From positions 682,001-746,000 of the forward strand of contig NZ_MTQN01000010.1 of NCBI RefSeq assembly GCF_001984195.1: a stretch of DNA of 64,000 nt. Reading direction: 5' to 3'. Shown piece after piece: positions 19,387-35,581 of the stretch. A program made the translations under genes and the position numbers. The notes below the pieces were generated by a model that was not told the DNA's origin, ran no database searches, and was given only the letters and a program-made list of their open reading frames with translations. The first letter of the stretch is position 1, and each line of letters starts with the position of its first letter. Source of the DNA: Kribbella sp. ALI-6-A. GTDB lineage: Bacteria; Actinomycetota; Actinomycetes; Propionibacteriales; Kribbellaceae.

Positions 19387-20262
19387 ATGCCAAGCGTTCT
19401 GCACCGCACCGTCGACCTCGACGGAGTCGAGATCTTCTACCGCGAGACCGGCCCGTCCGACGCGCCCGTCCTGCTGCTGCCGCACGGGTATCCGTCCTCG
19501 TCGTTCCAGTTCCGGGGACTGATGCCCGCGCTCGGCGATCAGTGGCGGGTGCTCGCGCCGGACTTCCCGGGCTTCGGCTACAGCACCGCCCCAGACGACT
19601 TCGAGTACACCTTCGCCAACTACGCGACGCTGCTGCAGCGGTTCCTGGACGCGCTGGGAGTCGGCCGGTTCGTGCTCTACCTGTTCGACTACGGCTCACA
19701 GGTCGGCTTCCAGTTGGCGCTGCGGGACCCGGCTCGCATCGCCGGTCTGATCATCCAGAACGGCGACGCGTACGAGGAGACACTCGGCCCCAAGTACGCC
19801 GCGCTGAAGGAGTACTGGGCCGATCCGACCGACGAGCGACGGGCTCCGCTGGCCGAGGCGATCAGCTTCGAGGGGTTCCGCGAAGAGGTGCTCGGCGAGG
19901 TGCCGCCGCACACGGCCGAGCGGATCAGTCCCGATCTGTGGCAGCTCTCCTGGCCGTTGCTGCGGGATCGCCGCGACATCATGTCCGGCTTCTTCCTGGA
20001 GATCCGGGAGAGCGTGCGGCAGTACCCGGCATACCACGCCTATCTGCGCGAGTGGCAGCCGCCGACGCTGATCCTGTGGGGTCCGCAGGACGGGTACATG
20101 CCGGCCGAGGCCGCTCGCGCGTATCTGGCCGACGTACCGAAGGCTGAGCTGCACCTGTTCGAGGACGGCGGGCACTGGTTGCTGGAGAGTCACCTGGACG
20201 AGGTGGTGCCGCTGGTGCGCGACTTCCTCAGCAGAGTTGGTTTCGCCGCGGCACCCCGGTGA
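19387..20262 (+). CDS. Alpha/beta-fold hydrolase with Asp nucleophile
   Basis: The ATG at 19387 follows AAGGAG (19375-19380); longer in-frame extensions run into the divergent GNAT gene and are not needed. The 291-residue product has an HGYPSSS oxyanion segment, the nucleophile elbow FDYGSQ with Asp101, and a late HW dyad in DGGHWLLE. An aspartate nucleophile is characteristic of epoxide hydrolases and haloalkane dehalogenases, so a C-O or C-halogen bond hydrolase is more likely than an esterase. No signal peptide is seen. The physiological substrate is unknown. The gene ends 34 bp into the 3' end of the convergent sigma factor gene. Confidence 0.88.
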   Translation: MPSVLHRTVDLDGVEIFYRETGPSDAPVLLLPHGYPSSSFQFRGLMPALGDQWRVLAPDFPGFGYSTAPDDFEYTFANYATLLQRFLDALGVGRFVLYLFDYGSQVGFQLALRDPARIAGLIIQNGDAYEETLGPKYAALKEYWADPTDERRAPLAEAISFEGFREEVLGEVPPHTAERISPDLWQLSWPLLRDRRDIMSGFFLEIRESVRQYPAYHAYLREWQPPTLILWGPQDGYMPAEAARAYLADVPKAELHLFEDGGHWLLESHLDEVVPLVRDFLSRVGFAAAPR

Positions 20263-21121
20263 GCTTGTCGGGGTTGCGGACGACGTACAGGTGGCTGATC
20301 AGGCCGTCGTCGCCGACCGCCAGGAAACCGGCGGTGTCGACCTCGTCGCCGTCGTAGGCGATGTAGGCGATCTCGCCGTTGAGCTCGGTCGTGCTGAACT
20401 CCATCCGGGCGGTCTCCTCGGAGGTGATCACCGCGATCAGCCAGCGCGCGACCTTGTCGGCGCCGTACATCGGCCGGAGCGCGGCCCTGCGCTTGCCGCC
20501 GCCGTCGCTGACCAGTTCCACGTCGGGCGCGAGCATCGCGACCACCTGCTGGTAGTCGCCCGACGCGGACGCCGCCATGAACCGGTTGGTGAGCTCGAGG
20601 TGCCGTGCTTTGTCGACCCGATGCCGCGGCTGCCGGGCGTGCACGTGTTCGCGAGCCCGGTGCGCGAGCTGCCGTACGGCGGCCTCGGACCGGCCCAGCG
20701 TGTCGGCGATCTCGCTGAACGGCAGGTCGAACACCTCCCGCAGCACGAACGCGGCCCGCTCCAGCGGTGACAGCGTCTCCAGCACGACCAGCATCGCCAT
20801 CGACACCGAGTCGGCGACCTCGGCGACGGCGGCGGGATCCTGCTCGCCCGGCGTCGCCGCGATCGGCTCCGGCAGCCACGGGCCGACGTACTGCTCCCGC
20901 CGGGACTTCTGCTGACGGAGCCGGTTCAGCGCGAGCCGGGTGGTGATGCGGATCAGGTACGCGCGGACGTCGCGGACGTCGCTCCGGTCCGCGGACGACC
21001 AGCGCAGCCAGGTCTCCTGGACCACGTCCTCCGCGTCGGCCACACTGCCGACCACCCGGTACGCCGCGCCGACCAGGACCGCGCGGTGCTCGGCGAACTC
21101 CGCCGCCAGCTCGTCGCTCAC
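20228..21121 (-). CDS. sigJ: ECF41-type (SigJ-like) sigma factor with C-terminal SnoaL-like domain
   Basis: The GTG at 21121 overlaps the stop of the upstream CMD gene (GTGA); an extended reading would run through that gene. The 297-residue product has ECF sigma-2 (EDVVQETWLRW) and sigma-4 (LPFSEIADTLGRSEAAVRQ) regions and a C-terminal NTF2/SnoaL-like domain. It shows the three signatures described for ECF41: WLPEP at 82-86 in the linker, DGGGK at 206-210 and NPDKL at 283-287. In this group the fused C-terminal domain controls sigma activity and there is no anti-sigma factor. The pairing with an AhpD/CMD gene is also typical. The 3' end overlaps the convergent hydrolase gene by 35 bp. Confidence 0.93.
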   Translation of the reverse strand: MSDELAAEFAEHRAVLVGAAYRVVGSVADAEDVVQETWLRWSSADRSDVRDVRAYLIRITTRLALNRLRQQKSRREQYVGPWLPEPIAATPGEQDPAAVAEVADSVSMAMLVVLETLSPLERAAFVLREVFDLPFSEIADTLGRSEAAVRQLAHRAREHVHARQPRHRVDKARHLELTNRFMAASASGDYQQVVAMLAPDVELVSDGGGKRRAALRPMYGADKVARWLIAVITSEETARMEFSTTELNGEIAYIAYDGDEVDTAGFLAVGDDGLISHLYVVRNPDKLTGVPRRNQLC

Positions 21122-21669
21122 GCCGGCCTCAGCTCGCAGGTCTCCTTGAACCCCTGACTGGTCAGCCCGAGCGCGGCGTTGGTCCGCGAGCGGTAGTTCT
21201 CCAGCGAGATCTGCGCGGTGAGTTCGACCAGCTCCTCCTCGGACAGGTCCCGCCGCAACCGCTCGACCTGCTCGTCGGTCACTGTCGGCGGAGTCGCCGT
21301 CGCCGCTGCCGCGTAGCCCATCACCGCGCGCTCCAGATCCGTGTAGACGTCGCTGTCCCGCCACTGTGGCACAGCGCGCAGCTTGACCGGGTCGACCCCG
21401 CGGTGGTGGTGCTCCCAGAACCCGAAGTCCATGCACCAGCTGCACCCGATCTCCGTACTGGCGACCATCCCGGCCAGGGCGCGCAGCGTGGGATCCAGCC
21501 GGTTCCACCGAGCCGCGGTGCCTTCCATCAGCAGCATGGTGCGCAGCACACCCTTGTTGTGCAGCGCCACCTTGCCGGGAGACAGCACCTCGCCGTACTT
21601 GCGCCGGCTGTACCACTCCATCGCCCGCACGAACGCCGTTCTGCGGTGCTGCAAGCTGATCCGAGCCAT
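21118..21669 (-). CDS. Carboxymuconolactone decarboxylase (CMD/AhpD-like) family protein
   Basis: The ATG at 21669 has a strong GAAGGAGG site. The 183-residue product contains the AhpD-like redox centre: Glu73, Cys76 and Cys79 in EIGCSWCMDFG, then a histidine-rich EHHH. Proteins of this kind are thiol peroxidase or alkylhydroperoxidase-like, or act in ring-cleavage pathways. In ECF41 loci they are the usual sigma target gene. The gene overlaps the sigma gene by 4 bp and has an ECF41-like promoter upstream, so it is probably induced by the sigma factor it precedes. Confidence 0.9.
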   Translation of the reverse strand: MARISLQHRRTAFVRAMEWYSRRKYGEVLSPGKVALHNKGVLRTMLLMEGTAARWNRLDPTLRALAGMVASTEIGCSWCMDFGFWEHHHRGVDPVKLRAVPQWRDSDVYTDLERAVMGYAAAATATPPTVTDEQVERLRRDLSEEELVELTAQISLENYRSRTNAALGLTSQGFKETCELRPA

Positions 21670-21706
21670 CGCCGCGCCTCCTTCGTCAGTGGGTGTCGCC
21701 CTCACG

Positions 21707-27666
<5,960 letters not shown>

Positions 27667-27730
27667 AACTGAAGCTGTTGCTATCAGCAACTGATCGGCA
27701 CCCGGACCTGGTGGGTGTCTTGGCTAGTGA

Positions 27731-29158
<1,428 letters not shown>

Positions 29159-29183
29159 CCAGTCGGCCAGTAGGGTCGCACGT

Positions 29184-29852
29184 ATGCCTGTACGTCGTAC
29201 CCTGCTGGCCGGTCCGGTGCTCGAGGTCGCTCCCCGGCTCCTCGGCATGACCCTGCGCCGCACCACCGACGAAGGCACCGTCGCCGTCCGCATCACCGAG
29301 GTCGAGGCGTACGACGGTCCGAACGACCCGGGGTCGCATGCCTATCGGGGCGAAACGGCGCGCAACGCGGTCATGTTCGGCCCGCCGGGTTTTCTGTACG
29401 TGTACTTCACCTACGGCATGCACTACTGCATGAACGTCAGCGCGGGTCCCGACGGGCAACCGTCGGCGGTCCTGTTCCGCGCCGGCGAGGTGATCGACGG
29501 GGTGGAACTCGCGCGCAAGCGCCGCGGCGCGCCTGAGCCGGTCACCGAGAAGTTCAACTCCGTCCTGCCCACCAAACGCAGAGCCACCGCCAGGAACCCC
29601 GACTGGGACCTCGCCCGCGGCCCGGCCCGGCTGTGTGTTGCCCTGGGCATCGACCGCGAAGCCAACGGCACCGACCTGCTGTCGACCAAGTCGGACATCC
29701 AGCTACTCCCCGGCCCCGGCTTCGAGGGCGAGCCATCCACCGGCCCGCGCGTAGGCCTTCGCGAAGCCGCCGACAACCCTTGGCGCTTCTGGACCCCCGG
29801 TGACCCGACCGTCTCGCCGTACCGGCCCCACGTGCCCAAGCGCCGAGCCTGA
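29184..29852 (+). CDS. DNA-3-methyladenine glycosylase, AAG/MPG type
   Basis: The 222-residue protein matches the alkyladenine DNA glycosylase family, which removes 3-methyladenine, hypoxanthine and related bases in base excision repair. The catalytic region [20 protein letters not shown] contains the general-base glutamate. [14 protein letters not shown] is the usual intercalating and pocket segment, and [14 protein letters not shown] is also conserved. It starts 25 bp after argH on the same strand and ends at a strong hairpin, so it may be the last gene of the arg transcription unit. Confidence 0.95.
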   Translation: MPVRRTLLAGPVLEVAPRLLGMTLRRTTDEGTVAVRITEVEAYDGPNDPGSHAYRGETARNAVMFGPPGFLYVYFTYGMHYCMNVSAGPDGQPSAVLFRAGEVIDGVELARKRRGAPEPVTEKFNSVLPTKRRATARNPDWDLARGPARLCVALGIDREANGTDLLSTKSDIQLLPGPGFEGEPSTGPRVGLREAADNPWRFWTPGDPTVSPYRPHVPKRRA

Positions 29853-29853
29853 C

Positions 29854-29891
29854 AACCCGCCCCCGCACGGTGAACCGTGCAGAGGCGGGTT
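29854..29891. terminator. Bidirectional terminator hairpin
   Basis: AACCCGCC (29854-29861) pairs with GGCGGGTT (29884-29891), and inside it GCACGGT pairs with ACCGTGC. It separates the convergent glycosylase and cyclophilin genes. Confidence 0.8.
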
Positions 29892-29906
29892 CTGCCCGCG
29901 GATACT

Positions 29907-30686
29907 TCAGAAGCCCAGGCGCTGGGCGATCAAAATGTCGGTCTTGCGGACGGGCGCGCCGTCGACGGGTGCCGGGTTCTCCGCGGTCGGCACGATGCCG
30001 GCGGCGGCGATCTTGTCGAGGGTTTTCAGGCCGAGTCGGTCGATGGTGCCGAAGATGGTGTAGTTCGGGCGGAGGCGGGAGTCTTCGAAGGTGAGGAAGA
30101 ACTGGCTGCCGTTGGTGTTCGGGCCGGCGTTGGCCATCGCGAGGGTGCCGCGGGCGTAGACCTTGCTGGCGCCGGTCGGGTCGGTGGGCCAGTCGGGCAG
30201 GCCGACCGGGAGTTCGTCCTTGTAGGAGTAGCCGGGGCCGCGTTCGCCGGTGCCGGTCGGGTCGCCGCACTGCAGGACCCGGAGCGTCGGGTAGAGCGTG
30301 AGCCGGTGGCAGGTGGTGAAGTTGTAGAAGCGGCTCTTCGCCAGGTGCAGGAAGCTCTGCACCGTGCACGGTGCCTTGGCGCGGTCGAGGGTGAGCAGCA
30401 TCGGGCCCTGGTTGGTGGCCAGGATGACCCGGACCACGCCCTTGGACGGCGTCGGTGTCGGGTCCGGCGGCAGGGACACCGGGCGCGGCGACGGGTCGTC
30501 GGGCGTCGCGGTGTACTTGCACGGCCCGGTGGTGGTCTGAGCATCCGCGGGCTGCGCGGACACGAGCCGGTCCGGCTGCGTCTCGGCCGGTGCAGGACCC
30601 GGTACGGCGGCCAGCGCCGTACCGGTGGTGGTGAGCAGACCGGCGACGCTCAGGGCGGCGCAGGCGATAACGCTGGTGGCTCTCAT
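29907..30686 (-). CDS. Secreted cyclophilin-type peptidyl-prolyl isomerase
   Basis: The 259-residue product starts at an ATG behind GGAGGAG and has a Sec signal peptide ending near ALA (26). A Pro-rich linker precedes a cyclophilin domain (about residues 80-259). Active-site segments are CHRLT (the Arg of the usual FHR), CGDPTGTGERGPGY, MANAGPNTNGSQFF and NYTIFGTI. The domain contains four cysteines, at GPCKY, APCTV, TCHR and LQCGD. All are shared with the second secreted cyclophilin at 43137, suggesting two disulfides. It lies 28 bp downstream of the GH92 gene on the same strand and may be co-transcribed. Confidence 0.93.
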   Translation of the reverse strand: MRATSVIACAALSVAGLLTTTGTALAAVPGPAPAETQPDRLVSAQPADAQTTTGPCKYTATPDDPSPRPVSLPPDPTPTPSKGVVRVILATNQGPMLLTLDRAKAPCTVQSFLHLAKSRFYNFTTCHRLTLYPTLRVLQCGDPTGTGERGPGYSYKDELPVGLPDWPTDPTGASKVYARGTLAMANAGPNTNGSQFFLTFEDSRLRPNYTIFGTIDRLGLKTLDKIAAAGIVPTAENPAPVDGAPVRKTDILIAQRLGF

Positions 30687-30714
30687 CGAGGGTTCTCCTC
30701 CAGGGCGGTCGGGA

Positions 30715-33700
30715 TCATCCGGTGGCCAGCGTGAAGATCCGCAGGTCGCGGTTCTTCGGCAGCGTCACGCTAACCGGAACCCGGCCCGCGGCGACAGGGA
30801 TCGGCGCGGTCGCGAAAATGTGCGTGGCCACGTTGTCCCGTCCACCACCCGACTCGTTCCGGTACGGCGTGGCCGCGACCACCAGGTTCCCGAAGTGCAC
30901 GGTGTCGCCCCCGCCGCCGAGCGTCCAGTCGCTGAACGACAGGTCGATCTCGCTGGTCGTCCCGTCGGCGAACCGCAGCGTCGCCTTGCCTTCCTGGTTC
31001 CCGTTCACCGCACTGCCGACGAACGAGAGCTTCGAAGTCCCAGCCGGCAGCGACAGGTCGAGCACCTGCCCGTCAGCCGGTACGTTGTCCGGCTCACCGA
31101 CCGGCACGCCGGGCCAGACGAACGTGAGTCCCTCCCTGGTCACCGTCCCACCAGGGGTGAGCCCAGCGGCGGCCAGCGCCTGCCGCGAGTAGCTGACGCC
31201 ACCTCCGTCGAAGTCCGCCTCGGTGTGGTCACCGGCGTCGTCCGACGCCGCCACGCCCTCGCGCAGAACGGAGAACGAGTTCGGCAGCCCGACCACCACG
31301 GTGAACCCGAGCCGCGGCAGCGCAGTCCCGTCAGCGGCCTTCAGCGCCACCGTGACGGGGTAGCGCCCGTCCGGCGTACCCGGGGCCGCCGTGATGCGCA
31401 CCGCAGCGCCGCCGGACTGGTCCACCGTGAACGAGCCACTCGCCGGTGACGCGGTGAGCCCGGCCGGTGTGGTCACGGTGTACGACACGCTGGTCGCCGT
31501 ACCGCTGAGCCGGTGCGCCTTGATCGTCACCGGATCCGAGGTCGTGCCCGGCGCGACGACGACCCGCCCGATGTCGGTCGAGGTCTGGAACGGGATCTCG
31601 CCGGTCCGCCACGACGGCGGCGCGTCCTTCGCCGACGCCCCCCACGCCTTGTCGGCCGTCCTACCGACCGTGAAGTCGAGCGTGCCGCCGCGCTGCACGA
31701 ACGACGCGGGAAGCCAGGGCTTGGACGACGTACGCCCGTCCACGCGCAAGCTCTGCACGTACTTCGTCCCCAGCTCGGCGCCCGGCGCGTTGATCCGGAT
31801 CGTGCGCCCCTTGTCCCGGTGGATCACTGCGCGCGGGAACAGCGGAGCCGCGACCTGCAGCTCGGCCCGGCTCGGCACCTCCGGGTAGAGGCCCAGCGCG
31901 GTCCACACGTACCAGGACGACATCGCGCCCAGGTCGTCGTTGCCGGGAATGCCGCCGGTCGTGGTGTTCCACAGCTGGGTCATCGCCTGCCGCAGCGTCT
32001 CCTGCGCTTTCCACGGCTGACCGCTGTAGTTGTAGATCCAGGGCGTGTTGATCGACGGCTCGTTGTCCATCTCGGCGTGCAGGTCACCGGACTTGGTCAG
32101 TGCCCAGTTCCCGTCGGCGTCCTTGAAGAACGCGTCCAGCCGCTGGTTCACGACGTCCCGCCCGCCCATCGCGTCGAACAGCCCGGCCCGGTTGTGCGGG
32201 ATCATCCAGGTGTACTGCGCACTGCTGCCCTCGGCGAACCCGTCCTGCGTGCTCGGCGTGAAGGCCGGCCAGGCGCCGTTCTCGTCGCGGTTCTGGATGT
32301 AGCCGCCGTTCTCGGGGTTGAAGACGTTCTGCCAGTACTGGGAACGCTTCACGAACGTGTCGGCGGTCTTCCGGTCGCCGACCGCGGAGGCCAGCTGGGC
32401 CAGCGCGAAGTCCGCGGTGACGTCCTCCAGGGTCTCGACCGCGCCACCCCAGGCGTTGGACTTGGTCGGCACGTAACCGAGCGCCAGGTACTTGTCGAGC
32501 GACGGCCGCTGCCCGATCGACATCACCGGCTTGCCCGCCGAGCTCAGGTCCTTCGCCGTCGGCACGGTCGCCGCCTTCACCAGCGACTTCAGCGCCGTCC
32601 GTACGTCGAAGTTGGTGCCGCCGAACGCGTGGATCCCGGCCAGCGCGGGCGCCGACGGGTCGCCGGTCATCACCGCCGTACTGCCGGAGGCGTGCGTCCA
32701 GCGGTCCCAAATGCCGTCGTTCTGCTGGGCCTGGTGGAGCAGGGACTGCGCGATGTCACCGGCGCGCTGCGGTTCCAGCAGCGCGAGCAGCTGCACCTGC
32801 GAGCGGTAGACGTCCCAGCCGGAGAAAGTCGCGTACTGGTTCTTCTGACCGCGGCTGAGCTGGTGCGGCTTCTGGTCGAAGCCCCAGTACTGCCCGTTGA
32901 CGTCGTTGAAGACGTTCGGGTGCAGCAGGGCGTGGTAGAGCGCGGTGTAGAAGGTCGTGCGGTCCGCTGTCGTGCCACCGGTGATCTCGATCCGGTTCAG
33001 CTGGTCACGCCAAGCGTGCTTGGCCCGCGCGGCCGTGGTGGCCAGCGAGGTGCCGCGCGGGTTCTCCTTGGCCAGGTTGGCCGCCGCGTTGGCCTTGCTC
33101 ACGTAGGAGATGCCGATGCGCATGTTGACCGTGCTGCTGTCGAAGCCGAGGTACGCGCCGGAGCCCTTGCCCGCAGGCATCCAGCCGTCGGTCCCGTACG
33201 TCGTACCGCCGGTGGCCGAGGTGCTGCCCGGGCTGACGGTCGCGTCCTTCCAGGTGCCGTGGTTGGCGAACGGCTGGTCGAACTGGGCGACGAAGTGCAG
33301 CGTGTAGTAGCTGCGCTGACCGACCGAGGCCAGGTAGCCGCAGAAGTTGCCGCTGGTCACCGAGCCGGTCACGGTGCGCTTGGCCGGGTCGATGGTGACC
33401 TCGGCGTCGCTGGAGCCGACCTCGGAGTTCGCCGTCCGGAACAGCAGCGACTTGGCCTTGTCGGCCGGGAACGTGAACGTCGCGGCGCCGGTCCGGGTGG
33501 TCGCGGCGAGCTCCGCGGTCGCACCGGAGTCCAGGCCGACCTTGTAGTAGCCGGGCTTGGCGACCTCGTTGGCGTGCGAGAACGTGCTGGCGTAGACCTC
33601 GTCCTTGGCGTCGGTCTGCGGGGACGTGGTCACCGCACCGGCGTACGGGAAGATCGGGATGTCGCCGGAGCCGCCCGCGCAGCCGGTGCCGGACATGTGG

Positions 33701-34095
33701 GTCACGCTGAAGCCGCGGATCCGGTTGGCGTCGTACAGGTAGCCGCCGGGGGCAGCGGTCCGGTACTGGTTGCCGCGGCTGGTTTCCGGGCTGAACGAGA
33801 ACATCCCGAACGGCATCACCGCGCCGGGGAAGACGTCGCCGAGGTTGGACGTGCCGATCAGCGGGTCGACGTGCTCCGTCGGGTCCGACGAGCTGCTGGT
33901 GATCCGGCTGTGCCCGACCGCCTCCTGCGCTCTCAGCCCGGGTGGTGCCGTGCTCGGTGGGGCGGTGGTCGGCCGGCCGTCGTACTGGGGAGACGGGCTC
34001 GGTGCAGCGGTGGCCAGCGTCGTGGAGACCAGTGCGGTGATCAGTGAGCCGGTCAGGACGGCAGCGGTACGACGGCGAGCGAGAAGGTTCTTCAC
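30715..34095 (-). CDS. Secreted GH92-family glycosidase (alpha-mannosidase type)
   Basis: A GTG start at 34095, with GAAGGA just upstream, gives a 1126-residue product whose first residues form a signal peptide (KNLLARRR, then a hydrophobic run ending in ATA). A longer reading from 34143 lacks a signal start. GH92 signatures are present: VDPLIGTSNLGDVFPGA at the N-terminus, GWDVYRSQ, EMDNEPSINTPWIYNY and GNDDLGAMSSWYVWTALGLYP. GH92 enzymes are calcium-dependent exo-alpha-mannosidases acting on N-glycan or mannan-like chains. About 330 C-terminal residues form additional beta domains. Extracellular glycan trimming is likely; linkage specificity is not predictable. Confidence 0.94.
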   Translation of the reverse strand: MKNLLARRRTAAVLTGSLITALVSTTLATAAPSPSPQYDGRPTTAPPSTAPPGLRAQEAVGHSRITSSSSDPTEHVDPLIGTSNLGDVFPGAVMPFGMFSFSPETSRGNQYRTAAPGGYLYDANRIRGFSVTHMSGTGCAGGSGDIPIFPYAGAVTTSPQTDAKDEVYASTFSHANEVAKPGYYKVGLDSGATAELAATTRTGAATFTFPADKAKSLLFRTANSEVGSSDAEVTIDPAKRTVTGSVTSGNFCGYLASVGQRSYYTLHFVAQFDQPFANHGTWKDATVSPGSTSATGGTTYGTDGWMPAGKGSGAYLGFDSSTVNMRIGISYVSKANAAANLAKENPRGTSLATTAARAKHAWRDQLNRIEITGGTTADRTTFYTALYHALLHPNVFNDVNGQYWGFDQKPHQLSRGQKNQYATFSGWDVYRSQVQLLALLEPQRAGDIAQSLLHQAQQNDGIWDRWTHASGSTAVMTGDPSAPALAGIHAFGGTNFDVRTALKSLVKAATVPTAKDLSSAGKPVMSIGQRPSLDKYLALGYVPTKSNAWGGAVETLEDVTADFALAQLASAVGDRKTADTFVKRSQYWQNVFNPENGGYIQNRDENGAWPAFTPSTQDGFAEGSSAQYTWMIPHNRAGLFDAMGGRDVVNQRLDAFFKDADGNWALTKSGDLHAEMDNEPSINTPWIYNYSGQPWKAQETLRQAMTQLWNTTTGGIPGNDDLGAMSSWYVWTALGLYPEVPSRAELQVAAPLFPRAVIHRDKGRTIRINAPGAELGTKYVQSLRVDGRTSSKPWLPASFVQRGGTLDFTVGRTADKAWGASAKDAPPSWRTGEIPFQTSTDIGRVVVAPGTTSDPVTIKAHRLSGTATSVSYTVTTPAGLTASPASGSFTVDQSGGAAVRITAAPGTPDGRYPVTVALKAADGTALPRLGFTVVVGLPNSFSVLREGVAASDDAGDHTEADFDGGGVSYSRQALAAAGLTPGGTVTREGLTFVWPGVPVGEPDNVPADGQVLDLSLPAGTSKLSFVGSAVNGNQEGKATLRFADGTTSEIDLSFSDWTLGGGGDTVHFGNLVVAATPYRNESGGGRDNVATHIFATAPIPVAAGRVPVSVTLPKNRDLRIFTLATG

Positions 34096-34399
34096 GGGCG
34101 GTCCTTCGACGTCGGGACAGCACCGTGAACCCCACGCGGCCACACCCCGGCCGGCGAACGCCGCCCAGGGCGGCGGACGGCGTGCGCTCGACGGGGTGCA
34201 GCTGCGATGAGGGAAGCGGTGTTGTCAGGGGCGGTGTGACATCGTTGTCAGCAAGAAATACCTGACTGTCACACCCCACGTCAAGGTTTTCGGCACGTTC
34301 CGCAACCGATCAACCGCGTTCCGCAACTCCGGATCAGGTCACCGGCGGGAGGTTCGGACCGGTCGTGCCGTCCGGCGGACCTTCGCCCACCGGTTGAGC
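34096..34399. other. 304-bp intergenic region with direct and inverted repeats
   Basis: There is no gene here. The part near the GH92 start holds a 9-bp inverted repeat, GGTGTGACA (34233-34241) and TGTCACACC (34267-34275), 25 bp apart. A direct repeat GTTGTCAG lies at 34221-34228 and 34244-34251. These look like regulator-binding sites for the GH92-cyclophilin unit. The part near the GNAT stop has only imperfect inverted repeats. Confidence 0.5.
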
Positions 34400-35485
34400 T
34401 CAGCTCCGCGCGTCGGTGCCGAGCAGGTCGTAGATCACTTGGTCGTCCGCCACATGGCTGCCGAGCGCGAAGGCCTCCCGTTCGGTGCCGACGTGCACGA
34501 AGCCACCGCGCTCGGCGACGCGCCGGGCCGCGGTGTTCGTCGCCGCCGTGCGGATCACCAGCTTGTGCCCGCCGTGTCCGCCGTCGTCCGGTCGGCCGAA
34601 GAACCAGTCGGCCGCTCGCCGGACCGCCTCGGCCATCAGCCCGCGCCCTTGCGCTTCGGGATGCGCCCAGTACCCGAGCTCGCCGAACCGGCCCGCCAGC
34701 TTGTCCAGGCCGAACAGGGTCAAGTTGCCCAGGGCAAGATCGGTCCCGCGATCGGCGACGCACCAGTTGATCCGCTGCCCGGCCGCGGCCTGCTCAGCCA
34801 TGTCGTGCAGCCAGAACCGCGCGTGCTCGGGCGTGAACGGCTGCGGGACGAACGGCAGGAAGTGCGCGGTCGCGGCGTTCGTCCGCGCGGTGGTGATCCG
34901 CTCGATCTCGTCGTCCTGCCAGCTCCGCAATCGAATCCGCGCGGACTCCAGCACCGGGATCTCGAACCAGGGGTGGCGAGGACGGCGCTCGTCGTCAGGA
35001 GTGATCCAGCCGGTCCACTCGTCCGCGCCGTCGGCGGACGGCAGCGTCGGGCCGAGGTGGAACCCGGTCGCCCACGCGAGGCGGCGGGACGGCCAGTTGC
35101 CGACCGGCGTCCACCAGTGCACGAGGTGAAAGCCGCAGGTGCCGAAGGCGAAGTCGAGGGCCAGCCGGACCGCGCGAGAGGCGACACCCGCGCCGCGGGC
35201 CCAGCGGGACAGGCCGAAGTGGATCGAGGCGCTGCCGCGCTCGTCCGGAGCGAGGCCGACCGAACCGGCGTACCGGCCTTCGTACTCGACCACGAAGACC
35301 AACCGGGACCGGTCGGCCCAGGCGTCGGCGATGCCGTACGTGATCCACCGGGTCACGTCGTCGGGCCCGAAGCTGCCAGGCTCCTCGGTGGCGCGTTCGA
35401 TCGCGCCGGCAAGATCGGAGGGCCGGGGCGCGCGCAGTACGACGATCCCGTCGGTCAGGACAGGGGTCTCAGCAGGAATCGGCAC
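34400..35485 (-). CDS. Protein with two tandem GNAT acetyltransferase domains
   Basis: The 361-residue product contains two RimJ/RimL-like GNAT halves. The first spans about residues 8-165 (LSRWARGAGVASRAVRLA), the second about 178-355 (YWAHPEAQGRGLMAEAVRRA). Each half has an acetyl-CoA pyrophosphate-binding segment, so both may be active. Such proteins acetylate N-terminal or small-molecule amines; the substrate is unknown. It has its own start 96 bp downstream of the mrp gene, separated by a terminator hairpin. Confidence 0.9.
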   Translation of the reverse strand: MPIPAETPVLTDGIVVLRAPRPSDLAGAIERATEEPGSFGPDDVTRWITYGIADAWADRSRLVFVVEYEGRYAGSVGLAPDERGSASIHFGLSRWARGAGVASRAVRLALDFAFGTCGFHLVHWWTPVGNWPSRRLAWATGFHLGPTLPSADGADEWTGWITPDDERRPRHPWFEIPVLESARIRLRSWQDDEIERITTARTNAATAHFLPFVPQPFTPEHARFWLHDMAEQAAAGQRINWCVADRGTDLALGNLTLFGLDKLAGRFGELGYWAHPEAQGRGLMAEAVRRAADWFFGRPDDGGHGGHKLVIRTAATNTAARRVAERGGFVHVGTEREAFALGSHVADDQVIYDLLGTDARS

Positions 35486-35538
35486 GGCGTCGAGTCAACA
35501 CCCTGCCCGGTCAGGAAGCTTGCTTCCTCTCCCACTCA

Positions 35539-35563
35539 ACCGCCCCGGCGGAGCCGGGGCGGT
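35539..35563 (-). terminator. Terminator of mrp
   Basis: A perfect 11-bp stem, ACCGCCCCGGC with GCCGGGGCGGT, and a 3-base loop lie 19 bp after the mrp stop on the minus strand. Confidence 0.75.
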
Positions 35564-35581
35564 CCATCGAGCAGGACCGGG

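Noticed and set aside
31513..34047. An 844-codon plus-strand frame within the GH92 gene
   Set aside because: It lies antisense to a gene with clear GH92 signatures and shows no family motif.
34267..34290. TGTCACA on the plus strand as an ECF41 promoter
   Set aside because: No CGTC-like box lies 16 bp downstream and no plus-strand gene follows.
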